A stretch of DNA of 64,000 nucleotides, from assembly GCA_003117195.1 (NCBI GenBank), contig BDSI01000110.1:186001-250000 (forward strand), given 5' to 3'. This document shows, one piece after another, positions 12,401 to 29,165 of the stretch (the stretch's first letter is position 1; every line of letters starts with the position of its first letter). The notes under the pieces are model-generated. The model worked only from the letters and a program-made list of their open reading frames with translations. It was not told where the DNA came from and ran no database searches. The translations under genes were made by a program, and so were the position numbers. This DNA is from Eudorina sp. 2006-703-Eu-15. Taxonomy: Eukaryota; Chlorophyta; Chlorophyceae; Chlamydomonadales; Volvocaceae.

Positions 12401-12559
12401 TCTAAGTTTGACAGCATGGGTGTCAACAGCGCTGAGACTGCGAGGATGTTGTGGAGAAAGCAGCGCCGCGTTTTCCTCGTCCCCAGCGGGCTCCATCAGC
12501 AAACTGTAGGGTTGCCCTTCGACGTCGTTTTGATCGTCTACACCCGGGCTAGGTCGCAT
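6409..12559 (-). CDS. CorA-family Mg2+ transporter
   Basis: Nine phase-compatible exons: 12559-12084, 12015-11930, 11405-11281, 10765-10717, 9660-8834, 8295-8242, 8034-7873, 7627-7262, 6537-6409; about 757 residues. The CorA hallmarks appear in order: RWIHVDGLNWEVIQ (~216-229), LKYDLHPLALEDT (~233-245), QRVKADFYD (~250-258), a helical stalk (~522-690), pore helix TM1 FLPITFLAG (to 715), the signature YGMNF (717-721), and TM2 (~734-752) with a short tail QRAGMW. CorA proteins are pentameric Mg2+ channels with both termini on the cytosol or matrix side. The membrane here is not predictable. Residues ~270-490 are an Ala/Ser/Gly-rich insert. ATG 12559 follows an in-frame upstream stop. Exons ending at 11281 and 7873 have GC donors. 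The junctions at 12084/12015 and 11930/11405 are the least certain. Confidence 0.88.
6641..6688 (+). repeat. Dispersed intronic repeat A, copy 1
   Basis: GTACAGGGAATCGGTAGACA followed by TGTTACAACTGCGCTGACCGCCAGA matches copies at 11511-11557 (same strand) and 15455-15500 (opposite strand). It lies in the last CorA intron. Confidence 0.75.
7150..7245. repeat. Imperfect GATCC/AGACGCAGAC minisatellite
   Basis: Short degenerate units built from GATCCAGA and CGCAGACC are repeated about eight times. The array lies in the CorA intron between exons 7262-7627 and 6409-6537. Confidence 0.7.
8711..8748 (-). repeat. Dispersed intronic repeat A, diverged copy 2
   Basis: The reverse complement contains AGCTGCGCTGCTGTCAGAGC, which matches the 3' half of the repeat A core at 11511-11557. 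The 5' half is diverged. It lies in the CorA intron between 8295 and 8834. Confidence 0.55.
10204..10262. repeat. ~30-bp tandem duplication in a CorA intron
   Basis: Two near-identical copies of a C-rich run followed by AAAGGGAGGAGAGAGCTT lie side by side. They sit in the intron between exons 9660 and 10717. Confidence 0.9.
11511..11557 (+). repeat. Dispersed intronic repeat A, copy 3
   Basis: The core is GGTACAGGAAATTGGTAGAC followed by ATATTCAAACTGCGCTGCTGCCAGAGC. It is nearly identical to the reverse complement of 15455-15500 in the neighbouring gene. It lies in the CorA intron between 11405 and 11930. Confidence 0.8.
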
Positions 12560-13081
12560 CAGGTGCGAGACGACAGGCGGGTCCCTGGAAGCGCAGGCAA
12601 GCTGGAGCGCCGTTTTGGATTTCAAAGGTTGCGTTTACCGTTGCCGTTTGTCGGAATGGGTCAGGAGAGGTGTTAGCGTGGGTATTTTGTGCATCCAACG
12701 CTCGACCAAAGCACACCAATCAACAATAAAGAAGAAATGTTGCAACGAGCTCGAAGTCTGGACTTTCCTCAAGTTCTCGTTTAGGTACGATTAAATTTGT
12801 TGACTAGTCAGTTTGTAGCCGCCAGTAATTCTCATGACGATCCAATCGTGAATTGATGTTGCAGGTTTATGTTACAGTGTCTGGGTAAGGTTATATCCCG
12901 TCACCTTTTTAGCCGTACGCAGGCAGTTTAGTCAACTGCTGGCCAATTGGCACAATAAGCAGAACCCTGCTGTTTTCCTTACACGGTAGCAAACCCCTCG
13001 CGTGCTGGATTTCGTTGACAACCCCGGGCTACTAGGGTAGGGTCACAGTGTCGGGTGCATCGTGCGGCGTAACTGGCTGAT
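12560..13081. promoter_or_regulatory. Divergent promoter interval between CorA and P4H genes
   Basis: About 520 bp separate the two predicted start codons, which point away from each other. The centre (12,700-12,980) is AT-richer than its surroundings, as expected of a promoter. Both 5' UTRs must fit here. No specific box is claimed. Confidence 0.5.
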
Positions 13082-19222
<6,141 letters not shown>

Positions 19223-19289
19223 ACTGGACGATGTATCCGGGTTGGGGGCAGGGTCTCGTGCAGCGATGTGCCGGGGATGGGTTTTATCA

Positions 19290-19318
19290 TTAAGGATGTT
19301 ACAGTGGACCCCGCGGGC
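19290..19318 (+). repeat. Dispersed repeat B, copy 1
   Basis: TTAAGGATGTTACAGTGGAC followed by CCCGCGGG is almost identical to 62758-62785. A related fragment, CCCGCGGGCCATCGGTGACA, follows at 19371-19390. Confidence 0.75.
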
Positions 19319-19683
19319 CTGGGTGTGCCCGGGTTCGTTCTACGGGTTTATTTATTTTTCTCAATTTAACCCCGCGGGCCATCGGTGACATCGGGATGGG
19401 TTTGCTGAAATAGGGCAGGGCCGGGGTTTCCGCCCCCGCGGTGACGCGGCGGGTCGGTGGCGTACGTGCGACATCACACGGTCCCGGCAGTCCCGGCCGC
19501 TTGAGCATGCGGTGTGTATGCGGGTTGTATGCGATCTCAAGGAGCCAGTTTGAGGGCTGCTCCGTAGGGATCTGAAGGAACGCACGAGGTCGGTCCCCAT
19601 CCGCATTGCTCGACGTTGGTGATGAGGGCCACAACTCGGACGTCAGGCGCGGGGGACGACGAAGACCTGATCTCACTCCTTCG

Positions 19684-19718
19684 TTGTGGACCCCGTGGGT
19701 CGTCGGTGACAGCCGTAG
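19684..19718 (+). repeat. Dispersed repeat B, copy 2
   Basis: TTGTGGACCCCGTGGGTCGT followed by CGGTGACAGCCG matches the core of the repeat B copies at 62773-62801 and 31794-31825 (opposite strand). Confidence 0.7.
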
Positions 19719-20441
19719 CCAGGCTTGTGATGTAGAAGACAAAGCTCTGAGGCGTGTGCCAACGACGATTCCTCGTACTTTGTGATTCGGTCCATCCATG
19801 TCCGTGTCGGGGTCCCCAGCATGTCAGCACAGACCCGAGTGCGATACCCCAGTGGGTACATCGGGCCGATATCCGCGGCATACATACAGGTCCGGGTCGT
19901 ATTCCCCAATCGCAAGCGTTGGACCCTCAATCTAATCACAACGGAAACACGCACGGTGATCGCCCCGCTAATCGCCGCGGTCGGCCGAAGTGCGTGAAAT
20001 AGAGCGTCACCTTTCATCCTACCCAGTACCCACCATAGCACCAGGTGGCCGAACGTGTTCGCAGTCGGCTCACCGGCGCCATCATCCGAGCTTCGAATAA
20101 TTCAATCATTCGAATCTTTCAATCATGCCTCCATGGCCATGGCCATGTGACCAGTCGGCCACAGCGGCACCTGTTTGGCACAATCGACGAAGTACTCAGG
20201 ATGTATGAGGAGACATTCGTTATCCTGCTTTCTTGTGGCGTTACGTGGAAAGGTCTTCGTTCGCCTTGGATACTTGCAAAATGACCCATGGGTCGAACTA
20301 CTTCGGCACTAGCAAAGTTCTCTCTCTGATGTTCGCCAGTTTAGAAAATGCGATTCAGTATCACAAAAGTGACATTCCAAAAATATGTAGGGCTACTCCG
20401 GCCGTCCGACAGATCATGCCACCATGGTGCCTTATAGGGGA

Positions 20442-20446
20442 TGTAA
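20442..20446 (+). terminator. Candidate TGTAA poly(A) signal
   Basis: This is the first TGTAA downstream of the P4H stop on the plus strand, 1.2 kb away. The distance makes the assignment weak. Confidence 0.3.
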
Positions 20447-20471
20447 ATAACCTGATGTCTGTGCTGTGATA

Positions 20472-20581
20472 TGCATAAACGCGCTTCGATTCAAATTATC
20501 ACATAAGCTTTTCGTACTTGCTTGCATAAACGCGGTTCGATTCTCACATAAGTACGAGCCCTTTTTCGTACTTGCTTGCAT
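20472..20581. repeat. Two imperfect ~55-bp direct repeats
   Basis: The string GCATAAACGCG(C/G)TTCGATT, then TCACATAAG, then TTTTCGTACTTGCTTGCAT occurs twice in tandem with a few differences. It lies upstream of the kinase gene. Confidence 0.75.
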
Positions 20582-21293
20582 GGGTTTCCGACAACTTTGG
20601 CAAGGGCAAGCTGAGGGCAATTTTTTGAGGCATTGTCAGTGATGAGAAACATGAATACGGTATGCCCAATTAATTTATCGCATCAAAGGCTGTTTGATAC
20701 CCGGGACACGCCGGGACACGCACGCGTACAGAGATTCTACACGGATTTCGTCTGACTAAGTGGCTTAGCAGCAGGAGCGGCGCACAGGCATTTCGACTAT
20801 CAAATTTTCGCTGTCCGTACTTTGACAATTGAGTCTCACGACGCCCACAATATAGAAACCCATGATCAAAACCGACTGAATCGTCGTAGCCTGCAAGTTG
20901 TTGGGGGCGAGGTCAACCTAGCTAATGTGAATAGTTATCAGACTATACATTTTTGTCTGGGTGTGGGATACACATCGTCATCTGAAGCTTTGGCGAAGAC
21001 TTACGAAGACAGAATGCCCGTGCTTGCAGCAGCAAATATTACAGAGATATATTATTTCAGCACATTTTATTGCAGATTTGTGCGCAGACATTAGTTAGAC
21101 ACTCTGGGGCGCTTGCTGGGTACCGGTACTTTACTGTTACGGTATGTGGTACATGGCCAAATTGTGAAATAATGTACAGGTTTTATTTGGACGTCATAAT
21201 ATTGCTGCTCACAAGAATATTATCTCATAACAAGAATGACATAAACTTTAGCGTTTGATAGCATCACGGCGAGTAGCCATTCCGTCAACGAGA

Positions 21294-24200
21294 ATGTCCA
21301 CTGACAGCGTTCCATACCTGGATCCCAATTGGTGCCGTGTAATAAATTCCATTGGAAGGGGAGGCTTCGCGCAAGTGTACGCGGTTGCAATCTACAATGC
21401 CAGTGGCGAAGAGCGGAAGGCTGCACTGAAAGTGTTGAAGCCCGTTCACGAGCTGTCCTCACCATCCTCGAAATTTGCAGAGCGTCTTTTTATGTCAGAA
21501 GCAAAGACAAGCACTACGCTTGTTCATAGGTGAGTGAGTGTCACTGCCCAGTATACCCACCCTTTCCATTACCATGATAACCAGTCCGACCGTGAGGCCG
21601 ATCGCCGTCGGTCCTAGGCTCCTAACGCATCCTGCGGAAGATCTCGAGGGCTACTTGTGATCCCGGCGATTGGGTGTGTTCATGATCTTTGGTCGCTCTG
21701 CGAATTTCCGTTCCGTTGCGAGTGGTCGATCGTCGATGTGTTAAACCGGCGTGCGATATCGCCGCAAACTCCAGACATGAGAAGCCTCCTCTTCTGCAGG
21801 CGTGTTACGCAAATTGAGCCCTCGTGAGGCCAAATTGCCCGGAGAAGCTTTGGCAGTTGACTTCCGGGTCGGGGGGCGAACGGGCGGGGGCGAACGGGCG
21901 GGGACGAACGGGTGTGAGCGGGGCGTCCGGTCATTCCTTTACCACCGTAGGCTCTGGCCGGACCAAACAGGCGTCACTCAATGTACGGCACGCACGCCGG
22001 GATCGTGCATCTGAAGCAGACGACAGCACTTCCGCAACACTTCCGACAACCCCTTCCACAGATGTCCCCAACTCGACCATTGGCCTCGACCATAAGGCCC
22101 GACAGGCAAGGCGCTTCCCACTCGACCGGCGGCACTGCCCGTCTCTGACACGCTCCCTCTCCGCAGGAACCTGGTCCGGTGCTACGGCCTGTTCCGCCTG
22201 TCCGCCGACTTCCCTGGAGTGGGCCCACTTCGCCGTCCCACCTGGGCTATGCTGCTCGAGTACTGCGAGGCGGGCACCCTCCGCGACCACATCCAGCACT
22301 CGGGGCTGCAGGGCCGTAGCGCCCACACGGGCCTCCAGGCACTGCTGTGGCTGGCGGACCTGGCGGCGGCGCTGCACCACCTGCACAGCCGCCAACCCAC
22401 CATCATACACCGAGACGTCAAGGCGGAGAATGTACTGCTGCGGTACGACGACACGCAAGGCCGTACAGTTGCCAAGCTGGCAGATTTGGGCATGCACGTG
22501 GTGGGTATTTATGGGGTGATGTGTCGTTGGGCGGCGGGTAAAAGGCTGCAAACCCGAATCGCGGCCCTTGGTGGCGTCCGGGTGGATTGTGGTTTGGGAT
22601 GTTTGGCTGTCGCCATCGAAAAAAAGTGACTGTGTTTGAAGGGATCCCCGGGCCTCGGGGTAATGTGAAGACCATCAGCCGTGTCGCCAGCTGAGGGTGA
22701 TGGTCATGATGTAATGTGATGTGATGTTAGGTAATGTGATGTGGCTTGCCGGCCCCGCGCTGGGCGCCCCCGCCCCACAGCCTATTTCCGAGACCCGGTC
22801 CGTGATGCTGCGGCGGCGGCTGCTGGATAGTCCCCGCTCCGCCACCTTCGTCGCCATCACCGCGGAGCTCGCGGAGGTGGGGGCCGAGGCGGAGGCGGGG
22901 GCGGGGGCGGAGGCGGAGCTTTCCCCGCTGCCAGTCCGCGGTGGCTGCGTCGCAGGGACCTGCAGTACTGCCGCCGGAACGGGTGATGCCCCGCGCGGCC
23001 GCGGCTTACGACGACCGGTACCGTCCGGAGATGAGGGAGGGGCGAAGGGGGACCCCGGCGGCGGCGCCGCGGCCCCAACATCACGGGGCCTGGATCCGTC
23101 AGGGCGGGCGAGGCCGACCAGCGAGGCGGAATTGTGTGCGGCAACGCAGCCGCCTGTGCCGGCGCGCCCGGGAACAGCGATGCCGGAGATGGCGACGGCG
23201 CGGCGCAGTCTGGACGGGGACGTGGACGTGGACGTGGACGCAGCGGACTCGCAGGCCTGCGTAGACTGCAGCCACTGCCGCTCCGGAACCATCGAGTTGG
23301 CTGCCGCGGACTCCCCGTGCCCTCCAAGGTCGGGGCCGCCCTACCGGGTTGCATGTACGGCATGTACGGCTGCCAGAGTTAACGTCTGTTCGGCCCGCCA
23401 CGACGACACCGCGCAGCGAAATCGACAGACCGACCTTCCCATCCAGAAGCAGCAGCAACAAGCGCCCAGAGCGGAGCCAGGGTCAGCTCCGGGGAGTGAG
23501 CCAGCAGGCGGCTGCGTGGCCGCGGCCGCGGCCGCGGCCGCATTCGTCGGGGAGGTTTCGGAGCAGATGGAAACCGCCGCATCGGGGGCTGCGGGCACGG
23601 TACCCCTCGCAGCGGCCGACTCGGCAGCGCCCGCAGTGCCATGCTCTTACGGGGAGGTGCCCGAGGGCGCTGCTGAGGTGGCAGTGGCGGCGGCCATAAG
23701 GCGCAGACCCATGGGGTGCTGCACTCGCAGCCGCAGCACGCTGCTGCAGTCCCATGGGTCGGCTGCTAGCGCGTGCGGCAGTGCTCTGGGTATGGCGCAG
23801 TGCACCAGCTGCCACTGCACCAGCCGCCACCCCGACTCGGTGTCGCGCGTGGGCTTCGGCTTCGGCACTGGGTCCTGCCTGGGCGGAGAGGCGTTCACGG
23901 CCACGACGCCCCGACGGAGGGCCATGTGTACGGCAGCGGAGGTGGTAGATTCCGCCGCGCCAACGCAAGCTGCGCTACGCCACGGCATATGTCCCACTCC
24001 AGAACTTCCGACCCGTGGGTCAACGCTGGAGGGATCGGGGCCGCCGCCGTGCGCCGTCCCTGGGACCTTTGACGGCCGCGTCGTCCGCGGCGTCGGCGAC
24101 TGCGGCGGTAGCGATGGCGGCGGCGGCGACGGCAATGAAACGATTTTCATTTGCAGATTGTCGCGGGCAGCTCCTATCCCTGCCAGGTCAGGGCACGAAG

Positions 24201-27200
24201 CCATTATTGGCAAGGGCGCGGAGTCGACTTGCCACGCGGAGCCGAGTGCCACCGGGAATGACCCGCGGGTCAGTGAGACTTGGCCGTGCATTGGCGTGTC
24301 TCCCGTGGAATCTCAAGTGCTGGCGGAGGTGGAGGATGCCGCGGCGGTGCCGACGTTCTTCCTATCGGGTGGCATCAGGCCGCTGCGGGATATGGAAGGC
24401 ACGGGAAACATGTCGGCCAGCAACGTCCTACGGACCATCAGTACCGCCATCAACGTCGTCGCCGTCGAGGCTGTCGTCGCAGCCGGCGGCACCGGCGGCG
24501 CCGCCTCCGTCGCACCGGCCAATGACCTCTGCGGCACGATTGACCTGTCGGCGGCGCTCGCCGCCGTGCATGTACGACATAACGACGGCACGCAGTCGCT
24601 GCCACTGCCTGCTTTGCACACTGGCGGCGGCAGCGGCAGCGTCCTGCCGGGTACAGGCGCTGCGGGCGGCGGCGACGGCGGCAGCGCCGCCGACGACGAG
24701 CTGACGAAGGCCATCGAGGCCGGCGGCATCTGTCGTTGGGCAGTAGGTGGCGGTGGCGGCGACGTCGGCGGCCGGCTGCAGCTGGGGCGCATCTCAACCG
24801 CCACCGCGACCCCCACAAACGCGGATGTCGGACGTGAAGTCAGCTGCCGCTGCTGCCGCTGCCGCTGAGAGGGTCTTCCCCCCGCCGGCGGTCCCCACGC
24901 AGTGCTTGGGCTTGACCTTGGGATGGGCCTGGAGCTGGCTCGGACTACCTGTATCTGTGACGGGGCACCTCCAGAGGACACTGCCGTTCCCAATGCGGCC
25001 AACCTCGTCGTGACTCTTGGCGGCGAGGCAGGCCAGCGCTGGCCGCCGCCGCCGCCGCCGCTGCCGCCGCCGCCGCCGGCGCAGCAGGAAGCGGCCGGCA
25101 ACAATCGGCGCGGCGGCAGCGCCGTCGGCTGCGGCGCTGACGTCACTGGTGGTGCGGAGCTCCGCCCAGGTTGTGGTTTCGGAGGTGTGGCGGCACCGAC
25201 CCATCGGCTCACTGGATCGCGGCCCGTGGAAGGGGAGGCGTTGGAGGCGCATGCGAGGGCGAACGCGGAGGCGGCGGAGCTGCAGCGGAGCGCCGGCCGG
25301 CGGCTCCTCAAGCCCTCGCATACGCCTCGGTCGCGCGCAAGTCACGCCTCGGCCCCTAGCCCCCCGTGCCACGCAGCCACCCAGCCGCCGTCACGCTTGC
25401 GCAGCCCCGACATGGTGTACGGCACCGCGGAGCCGCCGACGGCCCGGACAACGGCCGCCGCTGCTGCTGCTGCTGCTGCTTCTACCATGGTGTTTCACCA
25501 GGCCGGCAGCTCCTCTCCTGCTGGCTCGCTTGGGATCCACAACGCGCCGTGGCGGGCTCTGTCGCCCCTGGCGGCGGTTACCCGCGCCAGCACCGGTCTG
25601 CAGTCTCCTGCCGCCAGCGCCAACATCATCGGGGTCATGCGGGAGGACAGCGTCGTCAGCCTGTTCCGCCGGGGCTCCTCCGTGGGACTGGCCGGCAATG
25701 CCAGCAGGCACCTCCGCGGACTTGGCCGCAGCAGCGCAGCGGCGTCCCATGGGCCGCTCTGTGCCGTGTGCGGTCAACCCGGGATGCGGCAGGAGCCGGG
25801 TTCGGTGCCGTGGTGGGCGACGTCGCCGCCGCTGCGGCGGGCGGCGACGGCATGCAGCGGCGGCGGCGGCGGCGGAGGCGGAGGCGGCGGAGGCGGAGCC
25901 GCGTCTGGATGGGGAACTGGGATCGGCGTCAGCAGCATGGGTGGCCCGGCGTCTTCGTCACCACAACTGTTCCAACAGCAGTCGCAGCAGCAGCGACAGC
26001 CGCAGCAGCAGCGGCAGTCGCCCCAGCAGCAGCCGCGAGATCCGGCGGCGCTGCAGCGCCAGCCCGGCAGCGGCGCCGGCGGCGGCACCGGTGGTGAAGG
26101 CGGCCTGGCTCTCCGCCGACGGACGTACTGCCGCAGCTGTAGCGCGAGGGCACCCGGGGCCGGGGCCGAGGCGGTGGCGTTGCGTGAGGTGGAGATGGAG
26201 GAGGAGGAGGTGGAGGAAGAGGAGGAGGAGGTGTCGGTGGGTAGCCTGGGGACGTGCATGCGGCGCATGAGCTCCATGCGGGCGCTGCTCCGCACCGCCG
26301 CCGAGGAGAAGCTGCCCGAGCACGAGGCCCTTCACTGGGTGTACGGACTGACCGGACAGGCCGGCAGCTGCATGTCCATGTGAGTGGGGTTGGGGGGAGT
26401 GTTGAATTGAAGAAACCCGAAACGAAACGTTGGGGGGAGGGTCGGTCGGTCGTTTCGGTACGGCACATCCCTGTGCCGTCATCCTTATAACGGTTCTCGG
26501 CCTTCATTGCGGCTGCGCTGTCTTAAAAGGGTGGGTCGCGGGAAGCGTGATGGTGGGTAGCGACCTGGCACTGCGGGTCGGTGGGGTTAGCCTTTTTTCC
26601 TTAAAGACTCTGCCTGTGGCTGGGGGTCGGCGGTCTGCGTGCGGCATCCCCCGGGGGCCGGCGGGCGCAGCCGCCGCAGCGCCGTGACCCCGGCATGCGA
26701 GTGACCAGCGGCGGCGCGCGGGATGGATGGGGTCCGTCCGTCCGTCCGTCCGTCCGCACTTTGGTCAGGATGACCGCTCGACCTTCTACAGGAAAGAGGC
26801 AGAGACGCATCAGTAGCAGTAGCAGCATGAGCAGTAGTAACAACAGCATTGACTAGCAGTAGCAGCAGCAGCTAGCAGCACCGCGCCATGCTTGCGCTCG
26901 CACCCTTGTTCGCGGCGGGTTTGCAACGTGGTCGCGTCACCTCTTACCTGCCACAGCGCCTGTGTACGGCACTCCTGCACTCATTAGGCTCCTCATGTGC
27001 TGCCGCAGGGCGCCTGAGGTGTACTTGCATCTGCCGTACAACGAGAAGGTGCGTGGGTGCCGTGGGTGCCAGAGGACTGGGTGGTGATGAAATGGCTGTC
27101 CGGGCAGCCAACCACGCGGTATTCCCGGTTGTACGGCTATTTGGTAGGACCGCCGTACACGCATGTGAGGATTATCAATCCCTCTAACCGACGATGTTTG

Positions 27201-27783
27201 CGCTCGCACCCTTGTTCACTTCCGTCCTCCCAAATTTTATCCTGTGCCGTACTGATTCGTACTGATTCGTACTGCAGTGTGACGTGTTCGGCTTCGGGGT
27301 ATTGATGTACGAGCTGCTGACGTACGAGCTGCTGGTGCACTCGTACATCAACACGGTGCGGGCGGAGCGGCTTGGGGTGAGCTCGCCGAGTGACTACGCG
27401 GCCAAGGTGGGAGCGCGGGTGGTACCGTATCGGGTGCAGAGTGGGTTCGCGGTTTGTCGTGGGTGCAGGGCTGGTTTAGGGGTTGCGAAACTGTGACCAG
27501 AGCGGGGTGCGAGTGAAGCCGCGCCTGGGTAACGCGGGTCTTCAGCCATCGCAACGGCGGTAGCTCTCCCAACTGCGACCCCTCCCACCTGCACCCTCCG
27601 CACTCCTCACAGGTGGCCCGGGGCTTCCGACCGCCCCGCACCTCCCGGCTGAGCGACGGCCAGTGGGCGCTGGTGTGCCGCTGCTGGCACCCGGACCCGT
27701 GCGAGCGGCCCACCATGGGGGAGGTGCTGCAGCAGCTGACGGACATGGTGGGGCCGGGCGGGGGGCGGGGGCTCGCGCAGCTG

Positions 27784-27873
<90 letters not shown>

Positions 27874-28475
27874 GCAAGGAGAAAAGCTGTGTGTGTGTGT
27901 TATATGGTATACATCGTATCAGGGTTGCAGGTTCGAGGCGAACCCGCGGAACCCTGCCCTGCCCTGCTGCTGTCTTGCTCTCCACCCGATCAGATGCGGC
28001 CCATCGCGCCATGGGGCGCCCTGTCGCACCGCCCGGCTTCCCATGTGCCCCACCCCTCACCCCACCGCCGACACCCACCTGGCCCCTCCCCTCACGCCTC
28101 ACCCACCTGCTGCCGCCTCGCTCGACTCGTCCCCTGATCGCTCACAGATCGCCGCGCGCCAGCAGGCGCAGCAGCGGCGGCGCTCCGCCGCGGGTCGCCC
28201 GGAGGACCTCTCAGCCGCCCGCCCACCGGCCCCGTTGGGTTCCAGGGGCGGCGCAGACCCGGAGATCCCCACTTCCCGGCGCTCCGGGGGGTTGCCCGGT
28301 GGTGCAGGCCGGTCATCGCAGCGCGCGCGGCCGCCCACACCTTGTGGCGCCAAGTCATCAGGCGGCGGCACCGGTCATGGCAGCTGCAGCAGCAGTGATG
28401 GCGACAGTGGCAGCCCTGCAGTGGCTTGCGCCTGCGGCTGCGTTTTATCATGACTTCATAAGCCGGGGCCGTTAA
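21294..28475 (+). CDS. TKL-like protein kinase with giant activation-segment insert
   Basis: Phase-consistent exons: 21294-21529, 22167-22500, 22781-24833, 24903-26379, 27009-27048, 27278-27406, 27613 to ~27785, then 28148 onward. Kinase motifs in order: Gly-rich loop GRGGFAQVY, catalytic Lys in ALKVLKP, hinge LLEYCEAGTL, HRDVKAEN catalytic loop, ADLG (DFG variant), then GLTGQAG and SMAPEVYLHLPYNEK, CDVFGFGVLMYELL and RCWHPDPCERPTM. All residues needed for catalysis are visible, so activity is expected. The layout resembles volvocine TKL kinases, many of which have long low-complexity loops. About 1,175 residues, rich in Ala, Gly, Ser and Gln, separate DLG from APE. ATG 21294 follows an in-frame TAG at 21249. 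A TGA at 24866 is removed by a predicted 69-nt intron. The last exon's frame is unresolved because its donor lies in a GT repeat; stops at 28453 or 28475 are both possible. Confidence 0.82.
26734..26757. repeat. GTCC microsatellite
   Basis: About six copies of GTCC lie in the kinase intron between 26379 and 27009. Confidence 0.85.
27786..27871. repeat. GT dinucleotide microsatellite at a splice donor
   Basis: About 40 GT units, with two GC interruptions near 27829, start directly after CTGCC of the last conserved kinase exon. The exon has no other nearby donor, so splicing probably uses a GT within or at the edge of the array. Confidence 0.9.
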
Positions 28476-29014
28476 GGGGGGCCCGGCGCCACAGGGCCTT
28501 GGACGCCCTACCGCTGCTGAACCCCACATACCCTATCTACCTGCGTTCCAGATCACAGCTCCAGCCCACCAGCACACAACCTGACGGTACAGGACGGGAC
28601 GGGCTGGGCCATGTTGTGAGCGTCGTTCAGCGGTAAGGTCAGGGTGAGGGAACCCGCAACCCCATGCACGGGTGGTTGCCGCCGGAACATTGCCGCCAAA
28701 GATAATCATGCATGCCGCCAGCCAGCCCCCGGCCACGGACAGACATCTGAAGCCTGTCCGGCTGTGTCAGGCGCGCGGGCAGGCAGGCGGGGGAGGGGCA
28801 AGAGACCTGCTGCGTGGGCAGGCATAGGTTGCCTGGCGCGTCCTGGCGGTCGAGGTCCCGTGGGATGATCTAACTGCATCGTTCGACTGCGTGTCATCCT
28901 GACACCGTGTGAATGAGGCAGCATTAAGTTGCGGCCGCACCCCACACATTCGTTCATTCATTTGTTCATCGTCGTTTCTCGCGGCGCTGCTTGGGTGGCG
29001 ACCCAGGACAGAGG

Positions 29015-29165
29015 TAGCGATGTAGGAATGTAGCGCTGGATGTAGCGCTGGACGTAGCACGGGATGTAGCACGGGATGTAGCACGGGATGTAGCGCGGGG
29101 TGTAGCGCGGTGGGTGTAGCGCGGTGGATGTAGCGCGCTGGATGGAGCAGGGGATGTAGCACGGG
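29015..29165. repeat. 12-13-bp minisatellite, GATGTAGCRCGG
   Basis: About twelve imperfect copies of GATGTAGCACGG or GATGTAGCGCGG run in tandem. The array lies in intergenic DNA downstream of the kinase gene. Confidence 0.85.

Larger units (their letters stand above)
19223..21293. other. P4H 3' UTR and intergenic DNA with repeat remnants
   Basis: No supported gene is present. The left part (19,290-19,720) contains three fragments of dispersed repeat B. A TGTAA at 20442-20446 could end a 1.2-kb 3' UTR. An imperfect ~55-bp direct repeat lies at 20,472-20,581. From 20.0 to 21.25 kb the sequence is clearly AT-richer and should hold the promoter of the kinase gene. Confidence 0.55.

Noticed and set aside
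22827..26482. Long antisense and alternative-frame ORFs opposite the kinase insert (up to 417 codons)
   Set aside because: GC-rich Ala/Gly codons are read as Arg/Pro in other frames. Only the frame joining HRD-DLG to the APE motif is supported by splice phase and family motifs.
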